Part shown: one piece after another, positions 23,896 to 37,389 of the stretch
Layout of the letters: every line of letters starts with the position of its first letter
Numbering within the stretch: the stretch's first letter is position 1
Source of the DNA: Pontederia crassipes
Lineage: Eukaryota; Streptophyta; Magnoliopsida; Commelinales; Pontederiaceae
Direction: 5' to 3'
Length of the DNA: 64,000 nt
Assembly (NCBI GenBank): GCA_030549335.1
Contig: JAUKPH010000017.1
Location: 1,058,501 to 1,122,500 of the forward strand
Notes under the pieces: model-generated
The model's input: only the letters and a program-made list of their open reading frames with translations
The model's database searches: none
What the model was told of the DNA's origin: nothing
Translations under genes and position numbers: made by a program

Positions 23896-24509
23896 GGACT
23901 ATATAACTGAAATAATCTTGTTTTGAAAGAGTCATGCATTTAAGAGTTGTGTGTTGTATTCTGAAGAGTTAACATGCTTTAATTTGAGATGGGGCTCTTT
24001 ATATGAGCCTTTGTATTGGGTCAAATATTAAATCTTTGTTAAGAATGAAATTTTTGGTCCATATATATTATTAATGAAACTTTTATTATGCACCTGAAAC
24101 ATGTTATCAAATGTGTTAATTCTTTTTATTATCTACACAATTATTGCATAACTGTACCCCCAATCAAACTAGTCGACTAAATCAATTGCGCTAGTATCAA
24201 TTGATTCCGCAATGATCCAAAATGATCATGATTGAATGGATGTACACGCACATGAAAATACATGCACTATACAGTTGAATTAATATGGGAAAACAAAATT
24301 GAAGGACGTGCAGAAAAATAGAAAGAAAATAAATTATCATCTTATTGTGGAATGCAACCTTGAAGGCTTGTGAACATCAATATGCCAACTAACGAACAAA
24401 TATGCCTCTTGCAAGATATTACTTTTAAAACATATTTATGGGTCATAAAACTTAATATCAGGTGAAGTGGAGCTAAATTTTTATCATGCTTTCCTCTTGA
24501 TTCTTAATT
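23896..24509. other. Downstream spacer of unit 2, left part
   Basis: This spacer is homologous to the sequence after copy 1. No gene was seen. It ends at the target site of the solo LTR. Confidence 0.7.
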
Positions 24510-27044
24510 TTCTCTGTAATGCGCCCAAAATCGCCTCTTCTACCATCAGGTTAACTCTTTGAGCGCTACACTGCCTATTACACTATTGACTATGACCATT
24601 CAACAAAATAGCATACGTGACCTTAATATTATAAGACAAAATAATTCAGGACTTTAATGCGGAAGCTCAAGAGTCAAAATATCAAAGGCATAGTTCATCC
24701 ATACATGTTATAACAAGATGATAAGATATCACAACTCTCAAGAAGTTCAACAGGCGGAAGAAATTCGATAAGCGGAATAGCATGATGTCTATGAATAACA
24801 AGTGAATCATATACCACTAAATGCAATTGAGGTAAGCTTGATAATAGAATAGTCATGTACAACATCCTCCAAGGTCTGAGCACTCCCACACTTCATCAAA
24901 CAACATTCTCACTTGCAAAATCCCAATGTAGGGGAATCGAATACCCATGAGAAAAGAGCCTAGTACAATAGTAATATAGACGATGAAATAAGGATGAATG
25001 CTAATTCAGATAAGGATCAATGAGAATCATATAACAATAGATCAGCAATGAATAACAATATACATTGACTTCTATGCATTGACTATAATAGGCATTATAT
25101 CATGCTTCTGTTATATCCACATCTATACTCTATTCTTTACCATGAATATACTTGTCTTTAATGTACCCTGCATTATCTGTACCATAACATATTCCATACT
25201 TTACTATACAATGTTCTATACTTTACTCTACGGTACTTTACTTTACATTACTTTATTGTGTTACTATTTTACATTACTATGATGTCTTTAAAGTTAGTTA
25301 TTCTATGCGAGCTCGACTTTATTAGATTGGGATGCCAGAGGTGTCTCTATGAATTTGTAAAGCCAGTAAGTCCATAAAGGGAATGGGTGTGACAACGCAT
25401 CATCCGTTTCGGAATGCAGGTGGGAGAGGACCTGCACCCAGGAACAGTGGTCATTTAAGAACCTGTAGGTTCACTGTCTCATCAGTTAGCTACTTGTCCC
25501 ACTGGCTCAGTACTATGTTCTTTGGGGAAGGAGTGTGAGCATCACCGTTCTTCGAGATACAGGTGGGAGAGGACCTGAAATCTCAGGAACAGTGGTTATT
25601 GAAGATCAGTAGGTTCAATGTCTCCACAGCTAACTACCTACCCCTCTCTATGCCATACTATGATCTTTGTTCTGTACAATGGGGTGACACATAATAATCC
25701 CTTGTATTTATTCTTGCTTTATTTATCTTTATTTATCGTGTAGTCTATGAATCAGGACCCCAAATGGGTATTTATGTCTGTATAATAAGACTCAACTAGT
25801 TTTAGGTGAATTGGGTAGAGTCCCCGATTAGGATTTATGAGGTGGACTCAGATCGAGCCCGAATTCGATTCATACTATGCTAATATTAGAACTAGTTCAA
25901 TGTCTCTCTATGGTTTGAGGGAGTCGAACCGGTTGGTTCAGACCGATGGGTTTGATTGAACCGGATGATTTGAACCGAGTGTTTTTTACTGGATCGGTCG
26001 ACCGCTAGCTGGACCGATCGACCATTCCTCCCGGTTCGGTGGTGCCGAATCGGTCGACCGCTCCTGGTGGACCGGTAGACCATTCTCTAGCACCTCTCGA
26101 CCGGTCCTCTTGAATCGGTCGACTTTATTGCTTGTTGGGCGTCTGCCGGATCGGTCGACCGTTCGAAAGATCGGTCGGCCGGTCGCAGGATCTGATTTAT
26201 CCGTTAACAGGCAGATCGGTCGACCGCTCTGGTGAGACCGGTCGACCAATTTTATGAACGATCGACCGGTCCTTACGATAAAATAGGGTTGTCGGATTTC
26301 TTCCTCATTTTCGGCGGCCTTCCAGTCATCAAATCATGATGATATAAATACAAAAAATGTAGATGACAATCTCAGGATCATGATGGACTATTTCTATGCA
26401 TTAAACGATCAACATTTCATCGTCTAGGGATTTAAAACACTAAGGTACCTTCTTTGTTCGACTGTTGGAGTTCGCCGGTCACTGTCGTCGCATTGTCAGT
26501 CGCCGATCGTTCTTGGCCAGAGAGGAAGGTGCGTCGGGTCCTTGTGAACGTCGAGGAAGCGCAGCCATACGTCAGAGGGTCATCGTTTCGCTCGCATGCG
26601 TTGCCCCTATTCCGATCCGTCGTGCGTCGTTCGTCAGAGCAGAAGAAGGAGATGAAGATGAGGGGAGAGCGGCGGCCGGGCAGGAGCCCAAGGGAGCGCG
26701 AGGGTTTCCTCGCGTCTCCTTTTATAGCAACGGCCAGAGGGCCGGCTGATCGTGGGACGCGATCATGGGAGAAATTTTCTCCCCTGGTCGGTCGTTTCCT
26801 TTCTTTCATCTTTCTTTTTTTTTATTCCAAAATCTTTTCAAATTCTTTCATTAATGGCAATTAATTTCTGATTTCATTTTGATTTCTTCCTTAATTACAA
26901 TTTACGTTTGATTTTGAATTCTTTGCATTAATTGCCATTGATTTGGATTTTGAAACGTTTCCTTTTGAATTCCTTGCATTAATTGCCATTGATTTGGATT
27001 TTGAACGTTTCCTTGTTTGAGAAATTTGCATGCGTTACATTCTC
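24510..27044 (-). mobile_element. Solo LTR of a chromovirus, with 5-bp target-site duplication
   Basis: The LTR is 24515-27039 (2525 bp), beginning TGTAATGCGCCC and ending GCGTTACA. It is flanked on both sides by TTCTC (24510-24514 and 27040-27044). No internal element sequence is present, so it is a solo LTR left by LTR-LTR recombination. Unit 1 retains the unoccupied site. The same LTR family occurs at 28445-44753. Inside are a duplicated block of about 160 bp (25380-25650, 'caggtgggagaggacctg'), a cluster of CGGTCGACCG-type palindromes (25920-26280) and a GC-rich end (26440-26760). The open frames in that end are not genes. Confidence 0.92.
25920..26280. repeat. Cluster of CGGTCGACCG-type palindromes in the solo LTR
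   Basis: Many degenerate copies of GATCGGTCGACCG and its complement occur about every 20-30 bp. Matching clusters lie in the other copy of this LTR family (29880-30190 and 43935-44110), and a looser one in the LTR at 57175 (58590-58990). Confidence 0.8.
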
Positions 27045-28444
27045 TAAACTCGTCTTACTATGATACGAGATCTTGTCTGAATTACAATTTTGTGTTATGT
27101 TGCATCATCCTTTTTTCTTTATTCAATTCTTATAATTTCCTAATTTATTAGAACAGCTAAATATGATATTTCAAAACAAAATAATCAAAAGCTACAACTC
27201 TATTTAATTATTTTTTTTAAAATTGAAACATCTTTTTGTTTTGTGTGTGTATTTAGCAAGTAAAAGCTCTTATCAAATTCAAAACATGAAAAACAAATGT
27301 TGTTGTTAACATACTTGAAGATATATGTTTTAAAAAAAATAGATGATGAATCATTCGTTTCACGACATATATAATTAGCTCACCTAATTAAAGATAAGAA
27401 AATTAATTAGTATTAAATATATTTTTCATAAAATTATTTATCTTCATAATTTGATTGAATGAAATAGATATGCACACTCACATGAGGGTTAGGATACAGT
27501 TGGCAAGTAGCTACTAGATTAAATATGTTTCAAATATAAGTCTATCTATGTACCTTTCATTTTAGTTATAGATGCAATTTTAACACTTACTAATAAGGAT
27601 AATGGTTATTCGAATCTTGCTCTTTAATTAAGAGTGTAGTATGTTGTTCAAACATTCTGGTTTCATATTCTTGAAGAATGAAGTGGCAACGGAAAAATCA
27701 TATGCATCACAATTTTTATTTCAATTATATGATTATTGATATCCCAATCATGCCGACTTACCTCGATCCATGCTTGTATTTACATTCATTGTTTAATTGA
27801 CAATACATAAGTTTAGAAAAGGACCATTTCAATTTTGTGTGTGCTAGTAGTCAATTTCTCATGGTAGTTTTAATCTGTGACCGATTTATACCGTGGCGTC
27901 TAGACATGTAGATCGTCTAAAGAAGCTCTTTTGATCATAGCAGAAGCTTATTTTGTTACTTGTCAAATGTCATAATTAGGAGAATGCTTCAACAGATGCA
28001 TTTGCAGGCAAACAGATGCTTAAGCAGAATGTTCGACTGGGACACTATGTTGTGTGGGTTAACATAACACACATAGAGATTCTATGCTAGATTTAAGGAA
28101 GCTTTGAAATCGAATAGAATGCTTGATTATAAAGGCTTCGCGGATTCACTATGTTGGTCAAGATTTATTCGTACCACTTCCACCCAAACATCAAATTAGT
28201 TAGGTGCCCTTAGCCTTGGATGTCGGTGGATCTCCATCGAAATAAGGAAAAGAGAAATTTAACAAAGGACTAATATATGTATATGGATATAATGTTCATC
28301 CTACAAAGTTGTGGTGGTTGGACCATCCTTCCAATCATACCGTCCGTGATATGCAGAATTAACGACGATAGGAAAAGCACAATTCGTGGTGCCGGTTCAT
28401 TGGATTACGAGCAGTTCACCCAAATTCACATCTCCCCTCGCTCT
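27045..28444. other. Downstream spacer of unit 2, right part, and start of unit 3
   Basis: This is homologous to 19985-21390 of unit 1 and unit 2. No gene is present. From about 28300 it corresponds to the sequence 3' of the RING-H2 remnant, and is cut at 28445 by a chromovirus LTR. The frame at 28277-28480 crosses this junction and is not a gene. Confidence 0.65.
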
Positions 28445-30191
28445 TGTAACACTCCCAAAATTGTCACTCCTGTCACGTAGGCAGTCAGGTTGACCCCAGG
28501 AGCACTACACTGCCTATTACAACATTGACTATGACTATTCAACAAATTGTATACGTGGCATCAATACAATAAGAAAATAAAATCAAAGACTTTATTGCGA
28601 AAGTTCAAACGTTTGAATATCAAAGGCATTGATAATTAATGCAGTCTATTGCAAAGTAAGAAAGACCACAATCTTCAACAAGCTCAACAATTGAGAAGAA
28701 GTTCAACAAGCGAAATAACATGATGTCTATCGAGAGCAAAGATAATTATCAGTCTAAATGATGATATAAACTAGTCATGTGTAGCATTCTCCAAGCCATG
28801 TGCCCTCCAACACCTCATCAAGTAGAGCTCTCACCTGCAAAATCCCAATGCAGAGGAATCGAATACCCGTAAACAAAGATGCCCAGTACTATAGAAGCAT
28901 AAACGATGAAATAATAACCAATGATAATCGTATAACAATGGCTCAGCAATGAACAATAATATGTCTTAATTCCATACTTTGGTTACAATAATATGTCATG
29001 CTTCAATTATAACAATACCAGTAATCTATTCTTTACTATGACTATGCCATGTCTTTACTGTACTTTACTTTGAACTTTACTGGTCTCTACATTATTTTGT
29101 CATACTATATTCTGTGCTTTACTATATTATATTTTGTACTTTGAGATACCATACTTTACTTTGCATTACTTTACTATGAGTTGCACTACGTCTTTTACAT
29201 TACTATAATATCCTTAGAGTTAGTTGTCCTATGCGAGCTCGACTTTATTAAATTGGGATGCCAGTGGTGCCTCTCTGAATCTGTAAAGCCAGTAAGTCCA
29301 TATATGGAATGGGGCGTGACAATGCATCACCCATTTTGGAATGCAGGTGGGAGAGGACCTGCACTCCAGAAACAATGATCATTTAATAACCTGTAGGTTC
29401 ACTGTCTCCTCAGGTAACTACCGTCCCTCTGGCTCAGTAATATAAAATTATATTTCTTTGGGGAAAGGAGTGTGACAATGTATCACCCTTCTTCGAGATA
29501 CAAGTGGGAGAGGGCCTGTAACTCAGGAACAGTGATCATCGAAAACCATTAGGTTCGTTGTCTTCTCAGCTAATTATCTACCCCTCTCTATGCCATGCCA
29601 TGATCTTTGTTCCGTACATTGGGGCGGCACATAGCAATCTCATAATTTCATCTTTGCTTTGCTTATCTTTGCTTATCTTTAATGGAGTCTATAAATCAGA
29701 ACCCAAATGGACATTAATGTCTTTACAATAGGACTCGACCGGTTAAAGGGAGACCGATTCGAGTCTCCTATTAGGGTTCAAGAGCGTGACTCAAATCGGG
29801 GTCGGAGTCTGACTCGGATCATGTCAATACTCATACATCAGAATCAGTTCAAGGTTTATATATGGATTTGGGTTGGTTGAACCAGTCAGCTTGAACCGGT
29901 GGGTTGGACTGAGCCGGCGGTTTGAATCGGCTGGGCTGACTAGATCGATCGACCGTTCCTCTTAGTTCGTTCGAACAGAACCAGTCGACTTGGACCGGTC
30001 AATCGTTCTCTGGACTGGTCGACCGTTATGTGAAACCGATCGATCGTTCCCCTTGGACCGGTCAACCGTCTTCCTTGTCGGAGATTCGGTCGGATCGGTC
30101 GACCGTGCACATGGGGCCGGTCGACCGATTACTCTATGCATCCTTGGATCGGTCACCGTTTTGAGTGATCTGTCGACTGATCATAAGATTA
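28445..30191 (-). mobile_element. Chromovirus 3' LTR in unit 3, left part
   Basis: The LTR begins TGTAACACTCCC and aligns with the solo LTR at 24515. It continues after the nested Athila-like element at 43923-44753. With the nested element and one target-site copy removed, it is 2583 bp long. It includes the duplicated 'caggtgggagaggacctg' block (29340-29600) and a CGGTCGACCG palindrome cluster (29880-30190), into which the Athila-like element inserted. Confidence 0.85.
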
Positions 30192-30196
30192 TGGTG

Positions 30197-33100
30197 TGAT
30201 AGTGATATTTGGGATTGAGTAGTGATAACTTGCTGAAATTAAAGAAAGGGTCAAATTTTTCAATTTTTGATCTCCCAACTCACTAGCTGCAAGTGCACAG
30301 GTAAGTTATAGTAGACTCAGGTTGTCGTATCTACAAGAATTTGAATTCTAAGATACCCTAAAACAATCTAGATTAGTTCTACTCTAATGGCTAAAAACAT
30401 ATTTTTGATTAGTAAAGAAAACAGATTTTTTTAATGGAAAGTGAAATGATAACAGCTTTTTGGGTTTTGGAAATTTATCAAAACTAAATTATAAATGCTA
30501 GAATGAAATCTAAAAAGGTTCAACTGTCAATGAGGAAGGTTCTTATAGGATTTGGGGTTCATCTAAATTAATTAAGGATGGAATGGAATAAGTTATCATT
30601 AAATGTCCAACTTTTGATTCAACTTGAAAATGGTTGTTCCCACAGCTCAATTGGCCTCTAACTAAGCAATATATGATTATATAGTTGTTAGCTAGGTTGA
30701 ATCAAAAGAGGGTCCTCACTGAAAATCAAGTTATCATTGGGCTCAAAAGAAAGTTCAATGCTGATTTTTGCAATTCAAGGAAGTTTGGAATGATAACTTG
30801 CAATTGCAACCATAAAAAGACGGAATCATTCCAATCAACCAAACCAGGATAAAATATACTCAATAATGGTGCTTGTGATCCTTGATTCATCTCTGAATTC
30901 CAAGAGGATTTAAAATCAACCTCTCGGTTGCAAAGTAAATTAAAATCCACACAAACACAAGTTCAATTGAAAATGCAAAACATATGACCACAGGAATTCA
31001 CAATTTCCATTGCTCCTTGGCCCATCTCTGGATCTCAAGGAAGCCCTTAAGACTACCTCTCAGTAGTGGATTAAAATGAGGGTTGACAATGCAAATCAAA
31101 ATTCAAATGGAAATCAGAAATAGAAATCAGCAAATAGAATTATGCAAATTCAGAAAACTGAAATACTAATCCATGAAATCAGGTTTATCAATTGCTTCTT
31201 GACCCATCCCTGGACTGCAAGAATCCCTAAAGTTCATCTCTCAATGATTGGATAAAAGCAGGGGGTTCAATTGATAAAACAGTTCCAGCAGAAAATCAGA
31301 AAACAGATTTCATTAAAGTTCAGAAATCAGATTTGCAATATGTTTTGAGTCAAAGATAATATGCCAACATCTTAATTCATTCCTGAACAAGATATGAGCA
31401 ATGACAACATTTCAGTTACTCAATTAATAAGGTCCACAATGACAAATAAATTCAAATTGTTCAGGAAATCAGATTCAGGAAAAAATCAGGAAATCAAATT
31501 TTAGAAATCAAAATTTTAAATCAATGGAAATCTAACTTACCAACTGATTCTTGACCCATCTCTGGATTGCAAGACATCCCTAAAGTACACTTATCAGTGA
31601 TTGGAAGAATTTAGGGGACTCAATTGGTAAAAACAGATTTCAATAGGAAATCAGAAAAATCAGAATTCATGTTTTCATTTCAGAAATCAGTGGAAAAATC
31701 TGATTTGAGTCAAATGATTGTCCAAACAATCTTGATTTATTTCTGAACAAGATAGGAACAATAGCAACTTCCCAAGGACTCAATTAATCAGATTGTAAGT
31801 GAAGAATAAATTCAACAGCCATACAAATCAGAATCAGATTCAGAAAATCAGATATCAAGAAACCAAATCAGAAATCAGATTTGCAATTGAATGGAGTCCA
31901 GAAAACTGACATTAACTCTTAATTCACTTCTGTAAGATGATTAGATCAAGTAATACTTCTCAGTCATTGGTTACAATTGGATCTAATAGTAGCATAGCAT
32001 AAATCAGTACAGAATGTTTCTGAAATCTGAAAATCAGTAATGATTCAGTGCAAGAATTATAAAACAGTCCATATCAATCCAAAACTAATCTAAACTACTA
32101 CCCTATCCTAGAAGAAATGGAGTTTAGCTCCTCATGTTTACAAAGCTTGACAGAAAATAGAATGGAAAACAGATACAAATCATAGTTCTTCAAGATGTCT
32201 CGGCCAGCAGCAGCTCCCAGCAGCAATAGCTCCAACCACCAGCTCCAAAACCCTTGCTCAAACCCCTGAATGACCAGTCCCCCCTTTCCTCCTCCAGAAA
32301 TTCCAAATTTTATATGAGTCTTGTGCACCCATAGATCAGCATCCAAATGTTTCTTAACTTTGATGTGAGCCACCTGTCCTCTGGTCCTGAAATTCCAGCA
32401 GTGACAGCTTTTTGGACAGCCAAAAAGCTAGTGGTCCCCCCTCCTTTTTCTTCCTTTTTTCAGTCCTATTCCACTTGCTACAAGGGCCAAAACATAAAGC
32501 ATGAAAGTCTTCTAATAATATTTAAACAACTAAGGATTAGGACAGCAGTTAAAATCATATCTATAGCAAAAAGGGAATTGGTGTGTTGCAAGAATGAAAA
32601 CCGATATCAAATTTGCAACTTAAGGAACCCAAAATGATAACCTTCTACATTTCATGGAAAATACTCAAGTGGGAGTGGTTCAAGGCATTGAAGGTTTCAA
32701 ATGGATCATAATGGCAATCGAGTGAGGTCAGAAATCAATTATGAATAAGATTTCATAAAAGTGATAACTTGGGTGTCAAAAATGATAACTTAAATGCCTT
32801 GAAAATGATAACTTATGATAACTTGAGTTTTGATTATCCAAATATGATGAAATTTGACCAGCAATGAGTTAGAACAATAATAAGATGATTGCTTAAGGTC
32901 CCTGTGCAGAATTAATGGTTTTGCATGTCGAAATGACAGAATTGCCTTTAACGATAATTTGGCACTTGAAAAATGATAACTTGTTCAAATGGACTTAAAA
33001 CTTTGCACAAGTTGAGATGTGACTATCCAAATATGATTTATACATGATAATGATGTATTTAGGGCAAGAAAATCATTGAAAATCAGTTCATTCAAAATAA

Positions 33101-33354
33101 TGATAACTTGAAATATAATAATGATAACTTGTCCTCAAAATGATAACTTGGCATAGAATTTAAATATTAATGGATTTTGGCATTTCAGAACATCTATGCA
33201 CATGAAATTAAGTATGAAATAAGGAATATCAACTAGTTATCATAATGTTTGCATTCCAAGTATAATTGGCCCAAAAATAGACAAAAGTTGGACTCGATAT
33301 GTGTGAAAAGCATCTAAAATGGGCTAGAAATATATAGTGATAAGCAAGTGATCA
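30197..33354 (-). repeat. Athila-like 3' LTR
   Basis: This 3158 bp LTR is closely similar to the one at 40458-43917. 'tgataactt' occurs many times, especially at 32760-33150, and 'aaatcagatt/aatcagaaa' phrases recur through 31100-31870. Frames at 30726-30950, 32098-32373 and 32347-32637 reappear in the other LTR and are non-genic. Confidence 0.92.
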
Positions 33355-34817
33355 AACTCCCCCAAGCTTAGCATTTTGCTTGTCCTCAAGCAAAACATTC
33401 AGAAATTAAGGACAAACTTGAATTAAAAGTCCACAAATGAAGCAAAGATGAATTGAATCCAATGAGTTTCCCACTTTGCCAACACTTCATTCTTTCCAAA
33501 AATTCAATTTCTAGCTAGGGAATCACAGAGGCTAAAGCAAATTTAAGCCATGGAAGAAGTACTAGCAATAACATGTTTGAATTGTAGGAATTGTCAACTT
33601 TACAAAGGGGTTGAACTACAAATCTCTTCATGAACAAATTTTTAATTGATTAAACAAGTTTAACACCTGACTTTTATTCATGAAATGCATATAAACAGAT
33701 TTAGCACCTGATTTTTATTCATGTTTTCTTTAGGAGAGATTCCTTGGGAAGTTTTGCTCTCTTCCTTTTTTCTATGCATGCATATGACTTTTTACTTTTC
33801 CTTTTCTCATTTTTCTATCTTGTTCATGAAGTGAGCAATAGTTCAAACTCAAATATAGTTTAGATCCCTTTATCCAAAAAGTCAAGTTTTCCTATTTAGC
33901 ATGGCAGCAAGAGCCTTGACTCCCTTCTAGACATCTGATATTACTAATTCAATCCATAAGTATCAGCTAGTGTGACCCACAAAAAGGAAAAAAATTTAGC
34001 TGAAAATTTCATTCAAATGCATCTGAATTCATAATGCCAATTAAAGCAAGAAGGCTAATGGCCAAGTTGGCCACTTGGTATTGGAGTGCACCCACTTTCA
34101 AAATGAAGTATTCTACCCATTTCAGAGTTAAAATGAATTCAAAATTGAGTTGGGTCCAAAAAAATGATAACCGAGTGATAACTAGTGAAAACCAATGATA
34201 ACTTGGTATGAATTATGATATGAACATTAAAATCAATTGAAAACATGGTGTAAAGGTTAGAAAAGCACCAGGTTTTCTCCCCCAAACTTATTCTCAACAC
34301 TGTCCCTAGTGTTGAAAATAAAAGGCAAGGGAGAGGGGTGGGTGGGATTGAAATGCGTGAAATTTGGAATTTGGTTCCTCTTGGCATTTCATCCAGAAAC
34401 TTTGAGTGATCTAATCTTCATTAGTAGCAACTGATCCTGCAGAGAATCAAAGGATATCAGTGAAATAGTAAAATCAGATTTGAGTGCACAATTTCAACAA
34501 TGCATTGAAAATTTCTGAAGTTCATTGAAATTAATCTATAACAGATTTGGATAACTGAAATGAATGTTAATTCATATGATGATATGATCAATGTAGCATA
34601 ATGAAAAAGATATTATCAGTTATCATTGAGTTTTCAGTGAAAAAAAAATCAAAAATAAGGGGTAAGGGTACTCCCTAAATGTTGGAACTATGGATGAATC
34701 GGATTCCTTTCTTCTTTATTCTTGCAAAACAGAAAAGTTAAGTGTAAAATGCCTTGGGTTACCTCCCAAGAAGTGTCTTTCTTTAATGTCTTTGGCTAGA
34801 CATCTTTTCACTTGAAT

Positions 34818-37380
34818 TCAGCTAGGCAAACTTGACAATTCTTGTAAATTCAGCACCTCCTTAGCTGATTCTTGGGCTGTGGGACTATAAGGCTTCAACC
34901 TCTGTCCATTAACCTTGAATACATCATTCTTACCATTCAGAAGGTCCACAGCACCGTAAGGATAAACTTTGTGGACTTTGAAGGGTCCACTCCATCTTGA
35001 CTTCAACTTTCGTGGAAAAATCTTTAATTTTGAGTTGAAGAGTAATACAAGGTCTCCAACCTTGAAATCCCTTTTTAGAATCCTTCCATCATGCCATCTT
35101 TTAGTCCTCTCCTTGTAGAATTCTGAATTGTGGTAAGCATTTAGTCTAATTTCATCAAGTTCATCAATTTGGAGAAGCCTCTTTTGCCCACATGCATGCA
35201 TATCATAATTGAGTGTCTTGACTGCCCAATATGCCTTATACTTCAACTCAATTGGCAAATGGCAAGTTTTTCCATAAACAAGCTTGTAGGGAGAAGTACC
35301 AATTGGAGTCTTGTATGCTGTCTTATATGCCCAAAGAGCTTCATTCAACTTCAAACTCCAATCTTTTCTTGTCAATGAAACTGTTTTCTCCAATATGGCA
35401 TTTACCTCCCTATTTGATACTTCTGCTTGGCCATTTGTTTGAGGGTGATATGAAGTGGAAACTTTGTGCCTCACTCCATACTTAATTAGGAGGTTCTCAA
35501 AACACCTTTCAATAAAGTGGCTACCCCCATCACTTATGATCACTTTAGGAATTTCAAACCTTGGAAAGATAACTTCCTTGAACAACTTGATTACTGCCCT
35601 GGAATCAGCTGCAATGGTGGGAATGGCTTCAATCCATTTGGACAAATAGTCCACAGCTAGAAGAATAAACTTGTAACCACATGAACTAGGGAAGGGCCCC
35701 ATGTAGTCAATGCCCCATACATCAAATATTTCCACTTCTAAAATTCCTTGTTGTGGCATTTCATTCCTTCTTGAGATGGAACCAACTCTTTGGCATTGAT
35801 CACAACCCTTCACAAATATGTGTGCATCCTTAAACAAACTTGGCCAATAAAAATCAGATTGGAGGACTTTGGCAACAGTCTTGTGTGTGGCTCCATGGCC
35901 TCCATAAGGGGATGAATGACATGCCTCCAAGATTTCTTGAAATTCAGATTGGGATACACATCTTCTATATATGCCATCAGGAGATTTTCTGAATATAAAG
36001 GGGTCATCCCAATAATAATCTTTCAAGTCATGAAAGAATTTTTTTCTTTGCTGATATGTGTAGTCAGGAGGGATAATTCCACATGCAAGGTAATTGATCA
36101 AGTCAGCATACCAGGGAACTTGATTAATTACCACAGCCATCAAACTATCATCAGGAAATGCATCATTGATAGGAAGTGTAGATGATTCATGTATCCCTTC
36201 CATTCTTGATAAGTGGTCAGCCACAAGATTTTCACTACCCATTTTGTCTTTGATTTCAACATCAAATTTTTGAAGCAATAAGATCCACCTGATTAGCCTT
36301 GGCTTGGATTCCTTCTTGTTGATTAAGTGCCTCATAGCTTGGTGGTCTGTAAATACAATGACTTTGGATCCCACCAGGTATGGCCTGAATTTGTCAAATG
36401 CATACACCACAGCAAGAAGTTCTTTCTCAGTTGTTGCATAATTGATTTGTGCTTCATCTAGAGTCTTGCTTGCATAGCATATGACATAGTGCTTCTTCTT
36501 CCTGGTTTGTCCCAAGACTGCCCCTACAGCCTGGTCTGAAGCATCACACATGATTTCAAAAGAAAGAGTCCAATCAGGTGGCTGCACTATAGGGGCTGAG
36601 GTGAGGGCTTTCTTTAACTTCTTGAATGCCTTCATACACTTTTCATCAAAATGAAACTCAACATCTTTGGCTAGCAACTTGATGAGGGGCCTAGTTATCA
36701 TGGAGAAATCTTTAATAAACCTCCTGTAGAAGCCTGCATGCCCCAAAAAACTCCTAACTGCCTTGACACTTGTGGGTGGTGGTAGCTTCTCAATCACTTC
36801 AATTTTTGTCTTGTCCACTTCAATGCCTTTGCTTGAGACCACATGTTCTAAGACAACTCCTTCTTGGACCATAAAATGACATTTCTCCCAATTGAGTATC
36901 AAGTTGGATTCCCTACATCTTTGTAGCACCTTTGTCAAATTGTCTAGGCAAGCATCAAATGAGTCTCCATATACTGAAAAGTCATCCATGAAGACCTCCA
37001 TAATTTCTTCAATGAAGTCTGAAAATATAGACATCATACACCTTTAGAAGATTGCAGGGGCATTGCATAAGCCAAAGGACATTCTCCTATAGGCAAAAGT
37101 CCCATATGGACAAGTGAATGTAGTCTTGTGTTGATCTTGGATGAATTGGAATTTGCAAGAAACCTGAGTACCCATCAAGATAACAGAAATGGGAATGCCT
37201 AGTCAACCTTTCCAACATCTGATCAATGAATGGCAATGGGAAATGGTCCTTTCTTGTGACCTTGTTTAACTTCCTGAAGTCAATGCACATCCTCCAACCT
37301 GTAACTGTTCTTGTGAATATCAATTCATCAGAATCTGACTTCACCACTGTAATTCCTCCCTTCTTTGGCACCACCTGCAC
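34818..37380 (-). pseudogene. Athila-like pol: reverse transcriptase, RNase H, integrase
   Basis: The main frame, 37037-34818 (739 codons), begins inside RT just before FMDD (residues 16-19, the YxDD-type catalytic motif). It continues through an RNase H domain with [14 protein letters not shown] (about residue 165), an HHCC zinc finger (GGHGATHKT...CDQC, about 380-410), and an integrase core with [18 protein letters not shown] and [14 protein letters not shown], the D,D-35-E layout. The N-terminal RT part lies at 37380-37087 in another frame (WRMCIDFRKLNK, DGYSGF). A small deletion near 37133 shifts the frame, and a TAA at 37044-37046 follows. No second RNase H domain, as in Tat/Ogre elements, is visible. 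Confidence 0.85.
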
Positions 37381-37389
37381 TGGATTGAC

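Noticed and set aside
26432..26864. 125- and 136-codon frames on opposite strands
   Set aside because: They lie in the GC-rich end of the solo LTR with no domain; Arg/Ser/Gly-rich composition and antisense overlap indicate artefacts.
32098..32373. 91-codon frame, repeated at 42671-42946, as a conserved small gene
   Set aside because: Conservation is explained by the two LTRs of one retrotransposon.
34139..34387. 82-codon frame as an env-like ORF of the Athila-like element
   Set aside because: Too short, no transmembrane or coiled-coil features of env-like proteins, and located in the 3' non-coding region next to the 'cactgtccctagtg' motif.
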